Assembly: GCA_024742575.1 (NCBI GenBank)
Contig: JANSYF010000011.1
Span: forward strand, 1 to 64,000
DNA from: Paracoccaceae bacterium
GTDB lineage: Bacteria; Pseudomonadota; Alphaproteobacteria; Rhodobacterales; Rhodobacteraceae
Length of the DNA: 64,000 nt
Direction: 5' to 3'
Shown here: positions 28,144 through 36,637 of the stretch, in pieces
Numbering within the stretch: position 1 is the stretch's first letter
Layout of the letters: the number at the start of each line of letters is the position of its first letter
Position numbers and translations under genes: made by a program
Notes under the pieces: generated by a model
Told to the model about the DNA's origin: nothing
Seen by the model: only the letters and a program-made list of their open reading frames with translations
Database searches by the model: none

Positions 28144-28599
28144 ATGACAGATACTGGCGTAGACAAGGGGACCAAGATGAAAGCTGAAACTTTCCTGCCC
28201 GACGATTACCGACCCGCCGAGGATGAGCCCTTCATGAATGATCGCCAGCTGGAGTGGTTCCGTCGGGAACTGCTGGAACAGCGAAGCGAACTTCTGAGCG
28301 ACAGCAAATCCACGATTGCAGGTCTGCAGGACGGCACACGTAATATTCCGGATGTCGCGGACCGCGCCTCCGAAGAAACTGACCGCGCGCTTGAGTTGCG
28401 GATCAGGGACCGCCAGCGCAAGCTGGTGGCAAAGATCGACGCAGCTCTACGCCGTATCGACGAAGGTGAGTTCGGCTATTGCCAAGCCACTGGCGAGCCT
28501 ATCTCGCTCAAGCGTCTTGTGGCACGTCCGACCACGACGCTAAGCCTTGAGGCGCAAGAGCGTCATGAACGGCGCGAAAAAGTGCATCGCGACGACTGA
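28144..28599 (+). CDS. dksA: RNA polymerase-binding transcription factor DksA, zinc-cysteine-poor form
   Basis: Binds the RNA polymerase secondary channel and works with ppGpp. The 151 aa protein has the coiled coil with DVADRASEETDRALELR at its tip (Asp/Ala motif) and a C-terminal globular part. Only the first of four zinc cysteines remains: FGYCQATGEPISLKRL, then LSLEA where the second pair should be. This is seen in other alphaproteobacteria, including the R. sphaeroides protein. Two starts have good ribosome sites: 28144 (AGGGGA) and 28177 (AAGGGGA, MKAETFLP), and the second fits many relatives. Confidence 0.87.
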   Translation: MTDTGVDKGTKMKAETFLPDDYRPAEDEPFMNDRQLEWFRRELLEQRSELLSDSKSTIAGLQDGTRNIPDVADRASEETDRALELRIRDRQRKLVAKIDAALRRIDEGEFGYCQATGEPISLKRLVARPTTTLSLEAQERHERREKVHRDD

Positions 28600-28624
28600 C
28601 GCGCGACGGATTTGTACGGAATTG

Positions 28625-28659
28625 ACGCGCCGGGGCTCACGCTCTGGCGCGTTTGTTTT
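28625..28659 (+). terminator. Intrinsic terminator of dksA
   Basis: ACGCGCC (28625-28631) pairs with GGCGCGT (28646-28652), followed by TTTGTTTT. It separates dksA from the monooxygenase gene and shows that starts of the latter upstream of this point are unlikely. Confidence 0.85.
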
Positions 28660-28672
28660 GAAAGGGGTTGGC

Positions 28673-29848
28673 GTGGATCTGAACGCATTGTACATCACGG
28701 TAATCGGTGGCGGCATTGGCGGGTTGACCTGTGCGCTTGCGCTGCGCCAGCGAGGAGCTAACGTGACTGTGCTGGAACAGGCGCAGGCCATCACCGAAGT
28801 GGGCGCGGGCATACAAGTTTCCCCGAATGGCTTGCGGGTGATCGAAGCGCTGGGTCTTGGTGATGCACTCTCGGAACGATCCGTACAGGGGTGTGCGGTA
28901 TCGCTGCGCAACGGCAGCACAGGTGCCGAGGTGGCACGGCTGGATCTCACGCGGCTGCCGTCCGACCAGCGATATCTTTTCGTACACCGCGCCGACTTGG
29001 TCGACCTTTTGTCTGCAGCCGCCCGCGATCAAGGGGTGAAAGTGCGACTGCTTCAGCGTGTGGATACGGTCACGCCCGGACCCCGCCCACGCATCGTTCT
29101 GGCCACAGGTGACACCCGCGAAACCGATTTGGTGATCGGGGCCGATGGCATCCATTCGTCAGTGCGCCCAGTTCTCAATGCAACGCAAAAACCGTTCTTC
29201 ACAGGACAGGTTGCGTGGCGCTGTATCGTGCCCAACTCCACTGGTCATCCGCCGCATGCGCGGGTTCATATGGGGCCGGGGCGGCATATGGTGACTTATC
29301 CACTGCGGGATGGGTCGATGCTGAACGTTGTTGCTGTTGAGGAACGCGCCCAGTGGGCCGCCGAAAGCTGGTCGCAAAAAGACGATGCCGACAATCTGCG
29401 CAAAGCGTTTGCCGAGTTCGATGCCGAGGTGCACCAGATTCTGTCGCAGGCCGACTCTCCGGGTGTTTGGGGGCTTTTTCGACATCCGGTTGCGGCGCAT
29501 TGGCACGGGCCAAGCATGGCGCTTTTGGGGGATGCGGCACATCCCACCCTGCCGTTTCTGGCACAGGGCGCGAACATGGCGATGGAAGACGCGTGGGTTC
29601 TGGCGGATGCGCTCGCGCAGGCCCCGGACAAAAACACTGGCCTTGCGGATTATCAACAACGTCGCAAAGCACGTGCCACACGGGTGATCGACGCAGCCAG
29701 CAAGAACGCCCGCAATTACCACCTGTCGCCGGGCCCGTTCCGATTTGCCGCCCATACAGCGCTGAGGGTGCTCAGCCGCGTGTCTCCGGGGCAGATGCTT
29801 GGCAGGTTCGATTGGCTTTATGGGTATGACGTGACCAAGGCCGTGTGA
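28673..29848 (+). CDS. FAD-dependent aromatic-ring-type monooxygenase
   Basis: A 391 aa class A flavoprotein monooxygenase resembling salicylate hydroxylase. It has the FAD motif VIGGGIGGLTCALAL at the N-terminus, the DG motif IGADGIHSSVR, and the GD motif LLGDAAHPTLPFLAQGAN. The start is GTG at 28673, with AAAGGGG upstream; earlier in-frame starts overlap the dksA terminator. The substrate is unknown, and no aromatic degradation genes lie beside it. Confidence 0.85.
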   Translation: MDLNALYITVIGGGIGGLTCALALRQRGANVTVLEQAQAITEVGAGIQVSPNGLRVIEALGLGDALSERSVQGCAVSLRNGSTGAEVARLDLTRLPSDQRYLFVHRADLVDLLSAAARDQGVKVRLLQRVDTVTPGPRPRIVLATGDTRETDLVIGADGIHSSVRPVLNATQKPFFTGQVAWRCIVPNSTGHPPHARVHMGPGRHMVTYPLRDGSMLNVVAVEERAQWAAESWSQKDDADNLRKAFAEFDAEVHQILSQADSPGVWGLFRHPVAAHWHGPSMALLGDAAHPTLPFLAQGANMAMEDAWVLADALAQAPDKNTGLADYQQRRKARATRVIDAASKNARNYHLSPGPFRFAAHTALRVLSRVSPGQMLGRFDWLYGYDVTKAV

Positions 29849-29860
29849 GTGGCGGCGGTC

Positions 29861-29885
29861 GCAACGGGCCAGGATAGCCCGTTGC
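29861..29885. terminator. Terminator between convergent genes
   Basis: GCAACGGGC (29861-29869), 7-base loop, GCCCGTTGC (29877-29885), then ATATTTTC on the plus strand. It lies between the monooxygenase and the spondin-domain gene. Confidence 0.75.
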
Positions 29886-29910
29886 ATATTTTCAAAAACT
29901 TATCAGTATC

Positions 29911-31203
29911 TTATCCGAATAGAATAAACCCGTCGTCGATGGTGTCGGCAAAGCGGTCCAACGTTTCGACTGCCGTGGCAAAGCCAAGCGCGACTTCGCC
30001 CCGATCCACAGCACCCGAGTCCAGCGCATCCTCCCAGAACGCCCGACCCTCGGCGTCTGCCTCGCGCCCCAAAGCGGATTGGTAGATGAAGTCTAGGAAA
30101 TCATCAGTGCCGGCCAGCGTGCCGTTGCTGGTGACGAACTCGTCTGACGCGAGGATGAAATCGGCCACGTTGCCAAGGCCGAAATCACCAGCACCCAGCG
30201 CCGACCAAAAGCTCAGACCGGCAATATCGCTGTCCCGCCCCAACAGGGTTTCGTAGAACAGGCCAACAGTCTGAACCGCGCCGCCGCTTTGCACCGACAA
30301 GGTTGCATCGTCAAAGCGGATTTCTTCGATCCCCGAGATATGAAGCGCTGATCCGCCCTCGGTCGCGATGGCAAACCCACCGTCGATGCGGTTTATCTCG
30401 ACCGCGTCAAAGGATGTCCCGCTGGCGTCGACGACGTCAGTACCCCCATCGCCCGCAATCCGCGCCGCCGAAGCGAAATCGCTGACCTCGAATGTCTCAT
30501 CCGCAGAAGAGCCAAGGCGCACAGCAACCTCTTCGATCGAGATCTGTGCGATTTGCGCACCCTCACGGGTGAAATCCGCTGCTGTTGGATCAATCGGAAC
30601 GCCAAATGCATTGGTCCCGCCGAGAATGATTTGGTCCCCTTCGCCGTCCGGGTTGCCCTCAGATCCGTTGAAGCCGGGATGCAGGGTGATAACGCCGTTC
30701 TCTGTCTCGCCAGTGTTAGGCCCCATCTGGTTGATGAATGCAGCATCCAGTTCGGTGTTCACCTCTGTGCCTGCGTCGTAGACGTCGGAACCATCGAATG
30801 TCAGTGTCACGGGGCCGATGAAGTCGCCGTCTTCCGCGAAAAGCTCAACCGCGTCCAGTGTGCCAATGAACGCGTCATTCGAGGGCAGGATCATAGCAGC
30901 AAGACTGATATAGGGCAGGGATATTCCATCAACATTCAAAAGCGCTGTGGCCACTTCGCCAGTGGCAATCGGGCCGGCAGCGCCGAACACGGCACCGCCC
31001 AAGGCTCCGGCGTCGGCTCCGGTCAATTCGGCGGCGATGGCGTCAAAACTGCCATCTTCCGCCAAGGCTTCAAGTCCGGGCGACGCCGCATCGCCAATGT
31101 CGCCAAGATCGAACGCGCCATTGTGCAATCCGAACCAGAACGGGGTGAGAAACGTGCCGCCGTCTGGCGAGTTATTGGTAACAGTGATCCGAAGCATGGA
31201 CAT
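29911..31203 (-). CDS. Spondin-domain and DUF4214 secreted protein
   Basis: A 430 aa acidic protein with very few Lys or Cys residues. Residues 1 to about 200 match a spondin N-terminal domain (LRITVTNNSPDGGTFLTPFW, then SLAAMILPSNDAFIG). A beta-rich linker follows (VRLGSSADETFEV). The C-terminal 120 residues are two DUF4214 units (FYETLLGRDSDIAGLSFW and FIYQSALGREADAEGRAFW). There is no N-terminal signal peptide, so a C-terminal type I secretion signal is likely; this is inferred. DUF4214 is often found in secreted surface or RTX-like proteins. Confidence 0.8.
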   Translation of the reverse strand: MSMLRITVTNNSPDGGTFLTPFWFGLHNGAFDLGDIGDAASPGLEALAEDGSFDAIAAELTGADAGALGGAVFGAAGPIATGEVATALLNVDGISLPYISLAAMILPSNDAFIGTLDAVELFAEDGDFIGPVTLTFDGSDVYDAGTEVNTELDAAFINQMGPNTGETENGVITLHPGFNGSEGNPDGEGDQIILGGTNAFGVPIDPTAADFTREGAQIAQISIEEVAVRLGSSADETFEVSDFASAARIAGDGGTDVVDASGTSFDAVEINRIDGGFAIATEGGSALHISGIEEIRFDDATLSVQSGGAVQTVGLFYETLLGRDSDIAGLSFWSALGAGDFGLGNVADFILASDEFVTSNGTLAGTDDFLDFIYQSALGREADAEGRAFWEDALDSGAVDRGEVALGFATAVETLDRFADTIDDGFILFG

Positions 31204-31575
31204 GAAGGGAAGCCTTTCGCTTTGATTGAGAACGCCAGAGCAAGGGCGCTCTGCCTGCCACAGCGTTAGGGTTCAGTTTCCGCTCCGCACAATTCAGGCT
31301 TTCTCACTTTGGAGTGACGAGTGCGTGAAAGCCGGACGCAATACGTCTGGCGCGAGGTCCGCATATTTCAGGTTAAACAACCCCGAAAACAGCACAGGTT
31401 TTTGGAAAACCGTTTGTTTGTCGAGGATGTAGATGCAGCAGGCCATATCTCTTGTGTAAAGACGACCCTGTCACGCCGCTGTGCTTCACGCGTTTGCGAC
31501 CTACCACCATCGCAGGGGGAGACAGCGCTGCGCGGCGTGATATGGTCCCGGCGAAGATCAATGGAGGCCACGACA
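31204..31575. other. Divergent intergenic region without a gene
   Basis: About 370 bp between the spondin-domain gene and xdhC. No convincing reading frame. A small hairpin, GGTTTTTGGAAAACC, lies at about 31399. Promoters for both divergent genes should be here, but I see no clear -35/-10 pair. Confidence 0.5.
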
Positions 31576-32544
31576 ATGGAGCGGTTTGACAGGTGTCCTG
31601 AAACGGCACTCGACTGGCATCGCGCTGGCAAGGGCGCAGTTTTGGCAACGGTGATCGAAACATGGGGCAGCGCTCCGCGCCGTATTGGTTCACAGCTTGC
31701 CATCTCGGGCGAGGGCGAGATCGAAGGCTCTGTTTCGGGTGGCTGTGTCGAGGGTGCCGTCGTGGTCGAAGCGATGGATGCGCTGGCCGATGGAAAAACA
31801 CGCGAGTTGGAGTTTGGGGTCAGCGATCAGGATGCATTTGCAGTGGGCCTTGCCTGTGGCGGCACCATCCGTGTGCTGGTCGAACCGGTCGGATCGGTGC
31901 TGCCCGAGGATATTCTTGACCAATTGGTAAAATTTCGCGCGGCCCGTACCCCCGTCGCCTATGTGGTCGATCTTGATGCGGGCGCGCGAACTCTCGTGCA
32001 AGACGGACACGCCCAAGCCTTCCGCATGGATCGGTCTGGTTTTGTCGAGGACAGCCGCACCTTTGTTGCGGTCCACAATCCGCCTTTGCGCCTTATCATC
32101 GTCGGTGCCGTACACATTGCACAGGCTCTGGTGCCGATGGCGCGGATCGCAGGGTATGACCCAACGCTGATTGACCCGCGTGAAGCCTTCGGTTCGGACA
32201 GTCGCTTTCCGGGTGAAACCATCCTGCACGACTGGCCGGACGAGGCGATCAGCCAGCTTGGTTTGGACAGCCGCACCGCGTTGGTGCTCTTGACCCACGA
32301 CCCGAAACTGGATGATCCGGCACTGGAACAGGCGCTGCGGGCAGAGTGTTTCTACATCGGTGCGCTGGGATCAACCCGGACCCACGCCAAGCGCGTGGAA
32401 CGTCTGATGGCCGCCGGGTTCAACGACGCCGAGATCGCGCTGATCCATGGACCCATCGGGTTGGATATCGGCGCATCAGGCCCTGCTGAAATTGCGGTTT
32501 CAATTCTGGCCGAAATGACCCGCGTTTTGCGGAAGGGCGCATGA
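31576..32544 (+). CDS. xdhC: XdhC/CoxI-family molybdenum cofactor maturation protein
   Basis: Helps insert or modify the molybdenum cofactor (for example its terminal sulfido ligand) in xanthine dehydrogenase-type enzymes. The 322 aa protein has the N-terminal XdhC/CoxI motif SGGCVEGAV with its conserved Cys, and a C-terminal Rossmann domain (LIIVGAVHIAQALVPMA, FYIGALGSTRTHAKR). The ATG at 31576 is chosen because GGAGG (31563-31567) lies 8 bp upstream; ATG 31561 is also in frame. Overlaps the next gene by ATGA. Confidence 0.88.
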   Translation: MERFDRCPETALDWHRAGKGAVLATVIETWGSAPRRIGSQLAISGEGEIEGSVSGGCVEGAVVVEAMDALADGKTRELEFGVSDQDAFAVGLACGGTIRVLVEPVGSVLPEDILDQLVKFRAARTPVAYVVDLDAGARTLVQDGHAQAFRMDRSGFVEDSRTFVAVHNPPLRLIIVGAVHIAQALVPMARIAGYDPTLIDPREAFGSDSRFPGETILHDWPDEAISQLGLDSRTALVLLTHDPKLDDPALEQALRAECFYIGALGSTRTHAKRVERLMAAGFNDAEIALIHGPIGLDIGASGPAEIAVSILAEMTRVLRKGA

Positions 32545-33542
32545 AGTTCGGCGCGGTTCCCTTGGCTGAAGCGGAAGGCGCAATCCTTGCGCATTCCGTT
32601 GCCTTGGCGAAAGGTCGTCTGCGCAAAGGTGTCGTGCTGGACACTGCCGCCCTGTCCAAGTTGACCGCCGCCGGGGTTGCAAAGGTTACCGTGGCCCGTA
32701 TGGAGCCCGACGATGTGCATGAAGATCGTGCTGCCGAACGGCTGGCGCGCGCGTTGGTCCCTGATCCAGCTTCGGTGAACCTTCGGGTTGCATCAGCCAG
32801 CACGGGCAGGGTGAACATCTACGCCACCCAGATTGGCGTGGCCCAGATTAACGCGGCCAAGATCAACGCTGTGAATGCGGTACATCCGATGGTCACGGTG
32901 GCAACTGTTCCTGAATGGCACCGCATGGCAGCGCGGGGCATGGTGGCGACGGTGAAGATCATATCTTATGCCGCTCCCGAAGCGGCAGTTGCAGCAGCCT
33001 GCGCTGCGGGGCAAGACGCGCTTGCTCTGCGACCCGTGTCGCACGCACGGGCTCTGCTGATTCAGACCAGTGTTGGTGGGCGGGATGACAGCGCCAAGGG
33101 TCAGCGTGCCATGGCGCAGCGGTTTGACCGCATGGGTGTCAGTCTTGGTCCTAAGACGGTTGTGCCACACGAAATCGAGGCATTGCGTCAAGCGTTGGTC
33201 GCGGCTGCGCCGGATTATGATATGCTGTGCATCCTGACCGGATCAGCCACTTCAGATCTTTATGATGTCGCACCCGAGGCGGTCAGGGCTGCCGGAGGAA
33301 ACGTTGCACATTACGGGATGCCTGTTGATCCCGGGAATCTGCTTTTCTGGGGGCATTTGGGTGACGTTCCAGTTATCGGCCTGCCGGGATGTGCCCGATC
33401 ACCCGCGTTGAATGGTGCAGATTGGGTTTTGGAACGTTTGCTGTGTGACGTGCCAGTGCGCCCGCAAGACATCATGGCGTTGGGCGTAGGTGGGCTGCTC
33501 AAAGAGCCGCCATCCCGCCCAGCACCGCGCGAAACGGCATAG
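32541..33542 (+). CDS. Molybdopterin-binding (MoCF-like) protein
   Basis: A 333 aa protein with a molybdopterin-binding fold: the C-terminal half has LLIQTSVGGRDDSAKGQR, ILTGSATSDLYDVAPEA and MPVDPGNLLFWGHLGDVPVIGLPGCARSP, similar to the MoeA/MogA binding domain. It is coupled to xdhC by a 4-bp overlap, so both likely serve one molybdoenzyme. No molybdoenzyme subunit gene is in the window. Confidence 0.82.
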   Translation: MKFGAVPLAEAEGAILAHSVALAKGRLRKGVVLDTAALSKLTAAGVAKVTVARMEPDDVHEDRAAERLARALVPDPASVNLRVASASTGRVNIYATQIGVAQINAAKINAVNAVHPMVTVATVPEWHRMAARGMVATVKIISYAAPEAAVAAACAAGQDALALRPVSHARALLIQTSVGGRDDSAKGQRAMAQRFDRMGVSLGPKTVVPHEIEALRQALVAAAPDYDMLCILTGSATSDLYDVAPEAVRAAGGNVAHYGMPVDPGNLLFWGHLGDVPVIGLPGCARSPALNGADWVLERLLCDVPVRPQDIMALGVGGLLKEPPSRPAPRETA

Positions 33543-33544
33543 AA

Positions 33545-33566
33545 AAAGCGACCCGAAGGTCGCTTT
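33545..33566. terminator. Bidirectional terminator
   Basis: AAAGCGACC (33545-33553), CGAA, GGTCGCTTT (33558-33566), then CAAAAATTT. It lies between the convergent molybdopterin-binding and infC genes and carries A-run and T-run flanks suited to both strands. Confidence 0.88.
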
Positions 33567-33593
33567 CAAAAATTTCCAAAAAATGGATCGCGA

Positions 33594-34139
33594 TTATTTC
33601 GGAAGCGGCCCGATCATCATGACCATCTGACGGCCTTCCATCTTGGGCATGTTCTCGACCTTGCCGTGTTCTTTCGTGTCTTCGGCCACGCGTTCCAACA
33701 GTTCGCGTCCAAGGTTCTGGTGCGCCATCTCGCGGCCACGGAACCGCAGTGTCACTTTCACTTTGTCGCCGTTTTCAAGAAACTTGAACACGTTCCGCAT
33801 TTTCACTTCGTAATCGTTCGTGTCCGTGTTCGGGCGGAACTTGACCTCTTTGATCTCGATGATCTTCTGCTTCTTGCGCGCCTCGGATTCGCGTTTTTGC
33901 TGTTCATACTTGAACTTGCCGAAATCCATGATCTTAACGACCGGCGGCGATGCGTTGGGCGAAATTTCTACTAGGTCCAGCCCGGCTTCTTCAGCCAGCT
34001 GCATACCACGCTCGGGCGTGACAACGCCTACGTTTTCACCGTCAGCGCCGATCAGGCGAATTTCCGGGGACCGGATGCGTTCATTGATGCGGGGGCCGGT
34101 GTCGCGCGTAGGGGGCGCGTTGTGAGGTCTGCGGGCTAT
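33594..34139 (-). CDS. infC: Translation initiation factor IF-3, with ATA start codon
   Basis: Binds the 30S subunit and proofreads start codons. The first in-frame ATG (34004) would remove the N-terminal domain. Reading back gives an intact IF-3 N-terminus ([20 protein letters not shown]) that begins right after an ATA at 34139-34137, with AAAGGAG seven bases upstream. The ATA start gives 181 aa, the usual length. E. coli infC uses the rare start AUU, which IF-3 itself rejects, giving autoregulation; the ATA here very likely does the same. The C-terminal domain is complete, ending in [10 protein letters not shown]. Confidence 0.93.
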   Translation of the reverse strand: MARRPHNAPPTRDTGPRINERIRSPEIRLIGADGENVGVVTPERGMQLAEEAGLDLVEISPNASPPVVKIMDFGKFKYEQQKRESEARKKQKIIEIKEVKFRPNTDTNDYEVKMRNVFKFLENGDKVKVTLRFRGREMAHQNLGRELLERVAEDTKEHGKVENMPKMEGRQMVMMIGPLPK

Positions 34140-34499
34140 GGTGTCGCTCCTTTGGTGCAGTTCAAATCAGGGATGCAAAGTAGACGTCATACCGTTGGCT
34201 TTCAAGCGGCTTTTCGGGGGAGGCGCGCCGCAATTTCGGTGTTTTTCCCAGTCAGTCGCTGGAAAGAGCCTGTGTGTCAGTCTCTGGTGATGATCTTCAT
34301 CGCAAAACGTGCCGTTATTACTTTGTCCGAGTTCAGGGTGTTGCGTGGTGCGAAGAACAGGTGTTGATGACCGGCGCTGCCCGCACGGAACAGCGCGACT
34401 GATCTCAGTCACGCTGTGTTTGCCTGTTCTAATTTGCGATCAATTTTGATATTTTTACTTTATTATTAATGTTTTAACTGCTTTTGTTAATGCTTCACC
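34140..34499. other. infC upstream region without a gene
   Basis: About 360 bp between the fpr 3' end and infC. It contains a strong imperfect hairpin, ACAGCG-C-GACTGA / TCAGTC-A-CGCTGT (34391-34418), and an AT-rich stretch at 34438-34495. No reading frame is convincing. The infC promoter must lie here. Confidence 0.5.
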
Positions 34500-35357
34500 T
34501 TAATCGAGGAAAGCCTTTTCAACCACATAAGTCTTTGGGTCCGAATTTGCGCCTTCCTCAAGCCCATAGCTTTCAAGCATTTCTTTGATTTCGAGGTTGA
34601 AGGCGAGATTGCCGCAGACCATGGCGCGGTCGGTTTCCGGCGATATGACCGGGACTTCCAAGTCTTCGAAACATTCGCCCGAGCGCATCAGGTCGGTGAT
34701 GCGGCCCATTTTGGGGCTCTCTTCGCGGGTGGTGGTCGGATAGTAGCGCAGTTTGTCGGCAAAGCCTTCGCCGATCAGTTCTGCCAGCAATTCGTCGCTG
34801 CGGATCATGTCGATCAGCTCTTTGCCGTATTGCAGCTCACCCACCTCGCGGCAGGTGTGGGTCAGGATAACCTCGTCGTAATCCTCGAATGTTTGCGGGT
34901 CGCGCAGCAGCGAGGCAAAGGGCGCAATGCCGGTGCCGGTGGCGAACAGCCAAAGCCGTTTGCCCGGCAGCAGAGCGTCATGCACCAGTGTGCCGACGGG
35001 TTTGGGGCGCAGGACGATCTGATCGCCCGGCTGGATGTGCTGAAGGCGGCTGGTGAGAGGGCCGTCCTGAACCTTGATCGAGTAGAATTCGAGTTCCTCG
35101 TCCCAGCTTGGCGACGCGATGGAATAGGCGCGCAGCAAGGGCTTTTCGCGACCTGTCTTTTCGTCCGTCTGCATCAGGCCGATCATCACGAACTCGCCCG
35201 AGCGGAACCGCAAAGACGCAGGCCGGGTGACGCGGAACGAGAACAGGCGATCAGTCCAATGTTTGACCGATGTCACGGTCTGCGCGTCGGGTATGGCAAG
35301 GGTCTTGGCGGGCGCTTTGGTGGCTGTGGCTTCGGTCACGGGTGTCAACTCTGTCAT
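34500..35357 (-). CDS. fpr: Ferredoxin--NADP+ reductase
   Basis: FAD enzyme of 285 aa that moves electrons between NADPH and ferredoxin or flavodoxin. It has the FAD motif RAYSIASPSW, the NADP motif FATGTGIAPFASLL and the family C-terminus YVVEKAFLD. It lies 118 bp after the sulfate assimilation operon on the same strand with a terminator between, so it may have its own promoter. It could supply electrons to the ferredoxin-type CysI next door; this is inferred from position. Confidence 0.92.
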   Translation of the reverse strand: MTELTPVTEATATKAPAKTLAIPDAQTVTSVKHWTDRLFSFRVTRPASLRFRSGEFVMIGLMQTDEKTGREKPLLRAYSIASPSWDEELEFYSIKVQDGPLTSRLQHIQPGDQIVLRPKPVGTLVHDALLPGKRLWLFATGTGIAPFASLLRDPQTFEDYDEVILTHTCREVGELQYGKELIDMIRSDELLAELIGEGFADKLRYYPTTTREESPKMGRITDLMRSGECFEDLEVPVISPETDRAMVCGNLAFNLEIKEMLESYGLEEGANSDPKTYVVEKAFLD

Positions 35358-35418
35358 GTTTCCATCTCCGGCTCGTGTAAACCGGTCCCCTACATCTATC
35401 TTTGATTTACATCAGACG

Positions 35419-35450
35419 AAACCCGCCCTTGGTCGCAAGGACCGGGCGGG
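35419..35450 (-). terminator. Terminator after the cys operon
   Basis: On the minus strand CCCGCCC (35450-35444) pairs with GGGCGGG (35428-35422), with an inner GGTC/GACC stem, and TTTCGT follows. It separates the DUF934 gene from fpr. Confidence 0.65.
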
Positions 35451-35474
35451 TGGTCTTAAGGCAGCAGTTATGAG

Positions 35475-35870
35475 TCAGGCCGCAAGGCCCCGCAGGCGCG
35501 ATTGGTAGTCATGCGTCTGCCAGTTCGCACGCGCCAGCCATTGGACTTCGGGCTGACGGGCGGCCAGATCGTCGTCGATTTCCACGTCGTCAAAGCCCGC
35601 GCGACGTGCCATCGCATATTGGTCGGCGATGACGTGGCCATGTGCTCGGAGCCAACCCTTGTAGCCCTGTTGGCGTATAAGACGGGCAAGGGTAAAGCCG
35701 CGTCCATCTGCAAAGCTGGGGAAGTCGATGCGAACAAGTTCCTTGCCGATCAGCCGACATTTGAGCCGTGCAGGATCAGTGTCGGACGGCAAGTCAATGC
35801 GCGCCTCGGGGTCAATCCAGCGGGCGGGGTCGGTGGTCAGAAAGCCGGTATCGTTGATGAGAACGGTCAT
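35475..35870 (-). CDS. DUF934 sulfur assimilation protein
   Basis: A 131 aa protein of the DUF934 family, which is almost always encoded beside cysH and cysI. It has the typical segments LIGKELVRIDFPSFADGRGF and GYKGWLRAHGHVIADQY. The ATG at 35870 overlaps the cysH stop by 4 bp. The biochemical role is not known; context points to assimilatory sulfate or sulfite reduction. Confidence 0.88.
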   Translation of the reverse strand: MTVLINDTGFLTTDPARWIDPEARIDLPSDTDPARLKCRLIGKELVRIDFPSFADGRGFTLARLIRQQGYKGWLRAHGHVIADQYAMARRAGFDDVEIDDDLAARQPEVQWLARANWQTHDYQSRLRGLAA

Positions 35871-36637
35871 TGTGCGTCTCCTGTCTGTGTAGGCCGGTGC
35901 AGGCCGCATTCCGTTTTGCCCAATCCGCGCCAACGCCCGGCGCGCGCGTCTTCGCCTTGCGCGACGCGGGTGGTGCAGGGGGCGCAGCCGATGGAAGGGT
36001 ACCCCTTGGCCACAAGCGGGTGGCGAGGCAGGTTGTGTGTATTTAGGTGGGCCGCGATGCGGGCCGGTTTCCAGTCGATCAGCGGGTTGATCTTGATGCG
36101 GGCAGTCCCTTCATCGAGGTCAAAGTAGTGTAGGCCCTCACGGGTCTGCGCCTGATGCCGTTTGCGCCCGGTGATCCATGCGTCATAGCCCTGAAGCGCG
36201 TCATTGAGCGGCTGGGTCTTGCGCAGGTCGCAGCAGGCGTCGGGATTGCTGAAGCGCAGGGCGCCGTACGGATCGACTGCGTCAACCGTATGTTTAGACG
36301 CGCGGATCACCTGCACATTGGTCAGGCCCAGATGATCGGCCAGTTCTTGCTGGTAGGTCAGGGTTTCCTCGAAGAGCAGCGCGGTGTCGATGAAGAGCAC
36401 CGGCAGGTCGCGGTCGATCTGCGCGATCAGGTGCAGGAGCACTGCCGAATCCGCGCCGAAGCTCGACACCATCGCAACCCGGTCGAAGATGCCGCGCGTC
36501 AGCACCGCCTCCAACAGGTAGGAGGTGCCGAAGTGGCGATACCGTGTGTTCAGATCGGCGACGCGATCCTGCGCCGCCATTCGCTCATCCAGCGCGGGCG
36601 CGTTGTCTTCGCGTGTACGGTGGGACAGGGGCAGCAT
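35867..36637 (-). CDS. cysH: Phosphoadenylyl/adenylyl-sulfate reductase
   Basis: Reduces activated sulfate (APS or PAPS) to sulfite. The 256 aa protein has the nucleotide motif VSSFGADSAVLLHL and four iron-sulfur cysteines in DACCDLRK and GCAPCTTR, which mark the 4Fe-4S form and point to APS as substrate. The redox-active cysteine is in TECGLH near the C-terminus. It shares its start base with the cysI stop. Confidence 0.92.
   Translation of the reverse strand: MLPLSHRTREDNAPALDERMAAQDRVADLNTRYRHFGTSYLLEAVLTRGIFDRVAMVSSFGADSAVLLHLIAQIDRDLPVLFIDTALLFEETLTYQQELADHLGLTNVQVIRASKHTVDAVDPYGALRFSNPDACCDLRKTQPLNDALQGYDAWITGRKRHQAQTREGLHYFDLDEGTARIKINPLIDWKPARIAAHLNTHNLPRHPLVAKGYPSIGCAPCTTRVAQGEDARAGRWRGLGKTECGLHRPTQTGDAQ

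Noticed and set aside
28547-28672. Longer N-terminus of the flavin monooxygenase
   Set aside because: It overlaps dksA and its terminator; the GTG at 28673 has a good ribosome site and gives the normal FAD-motif position.
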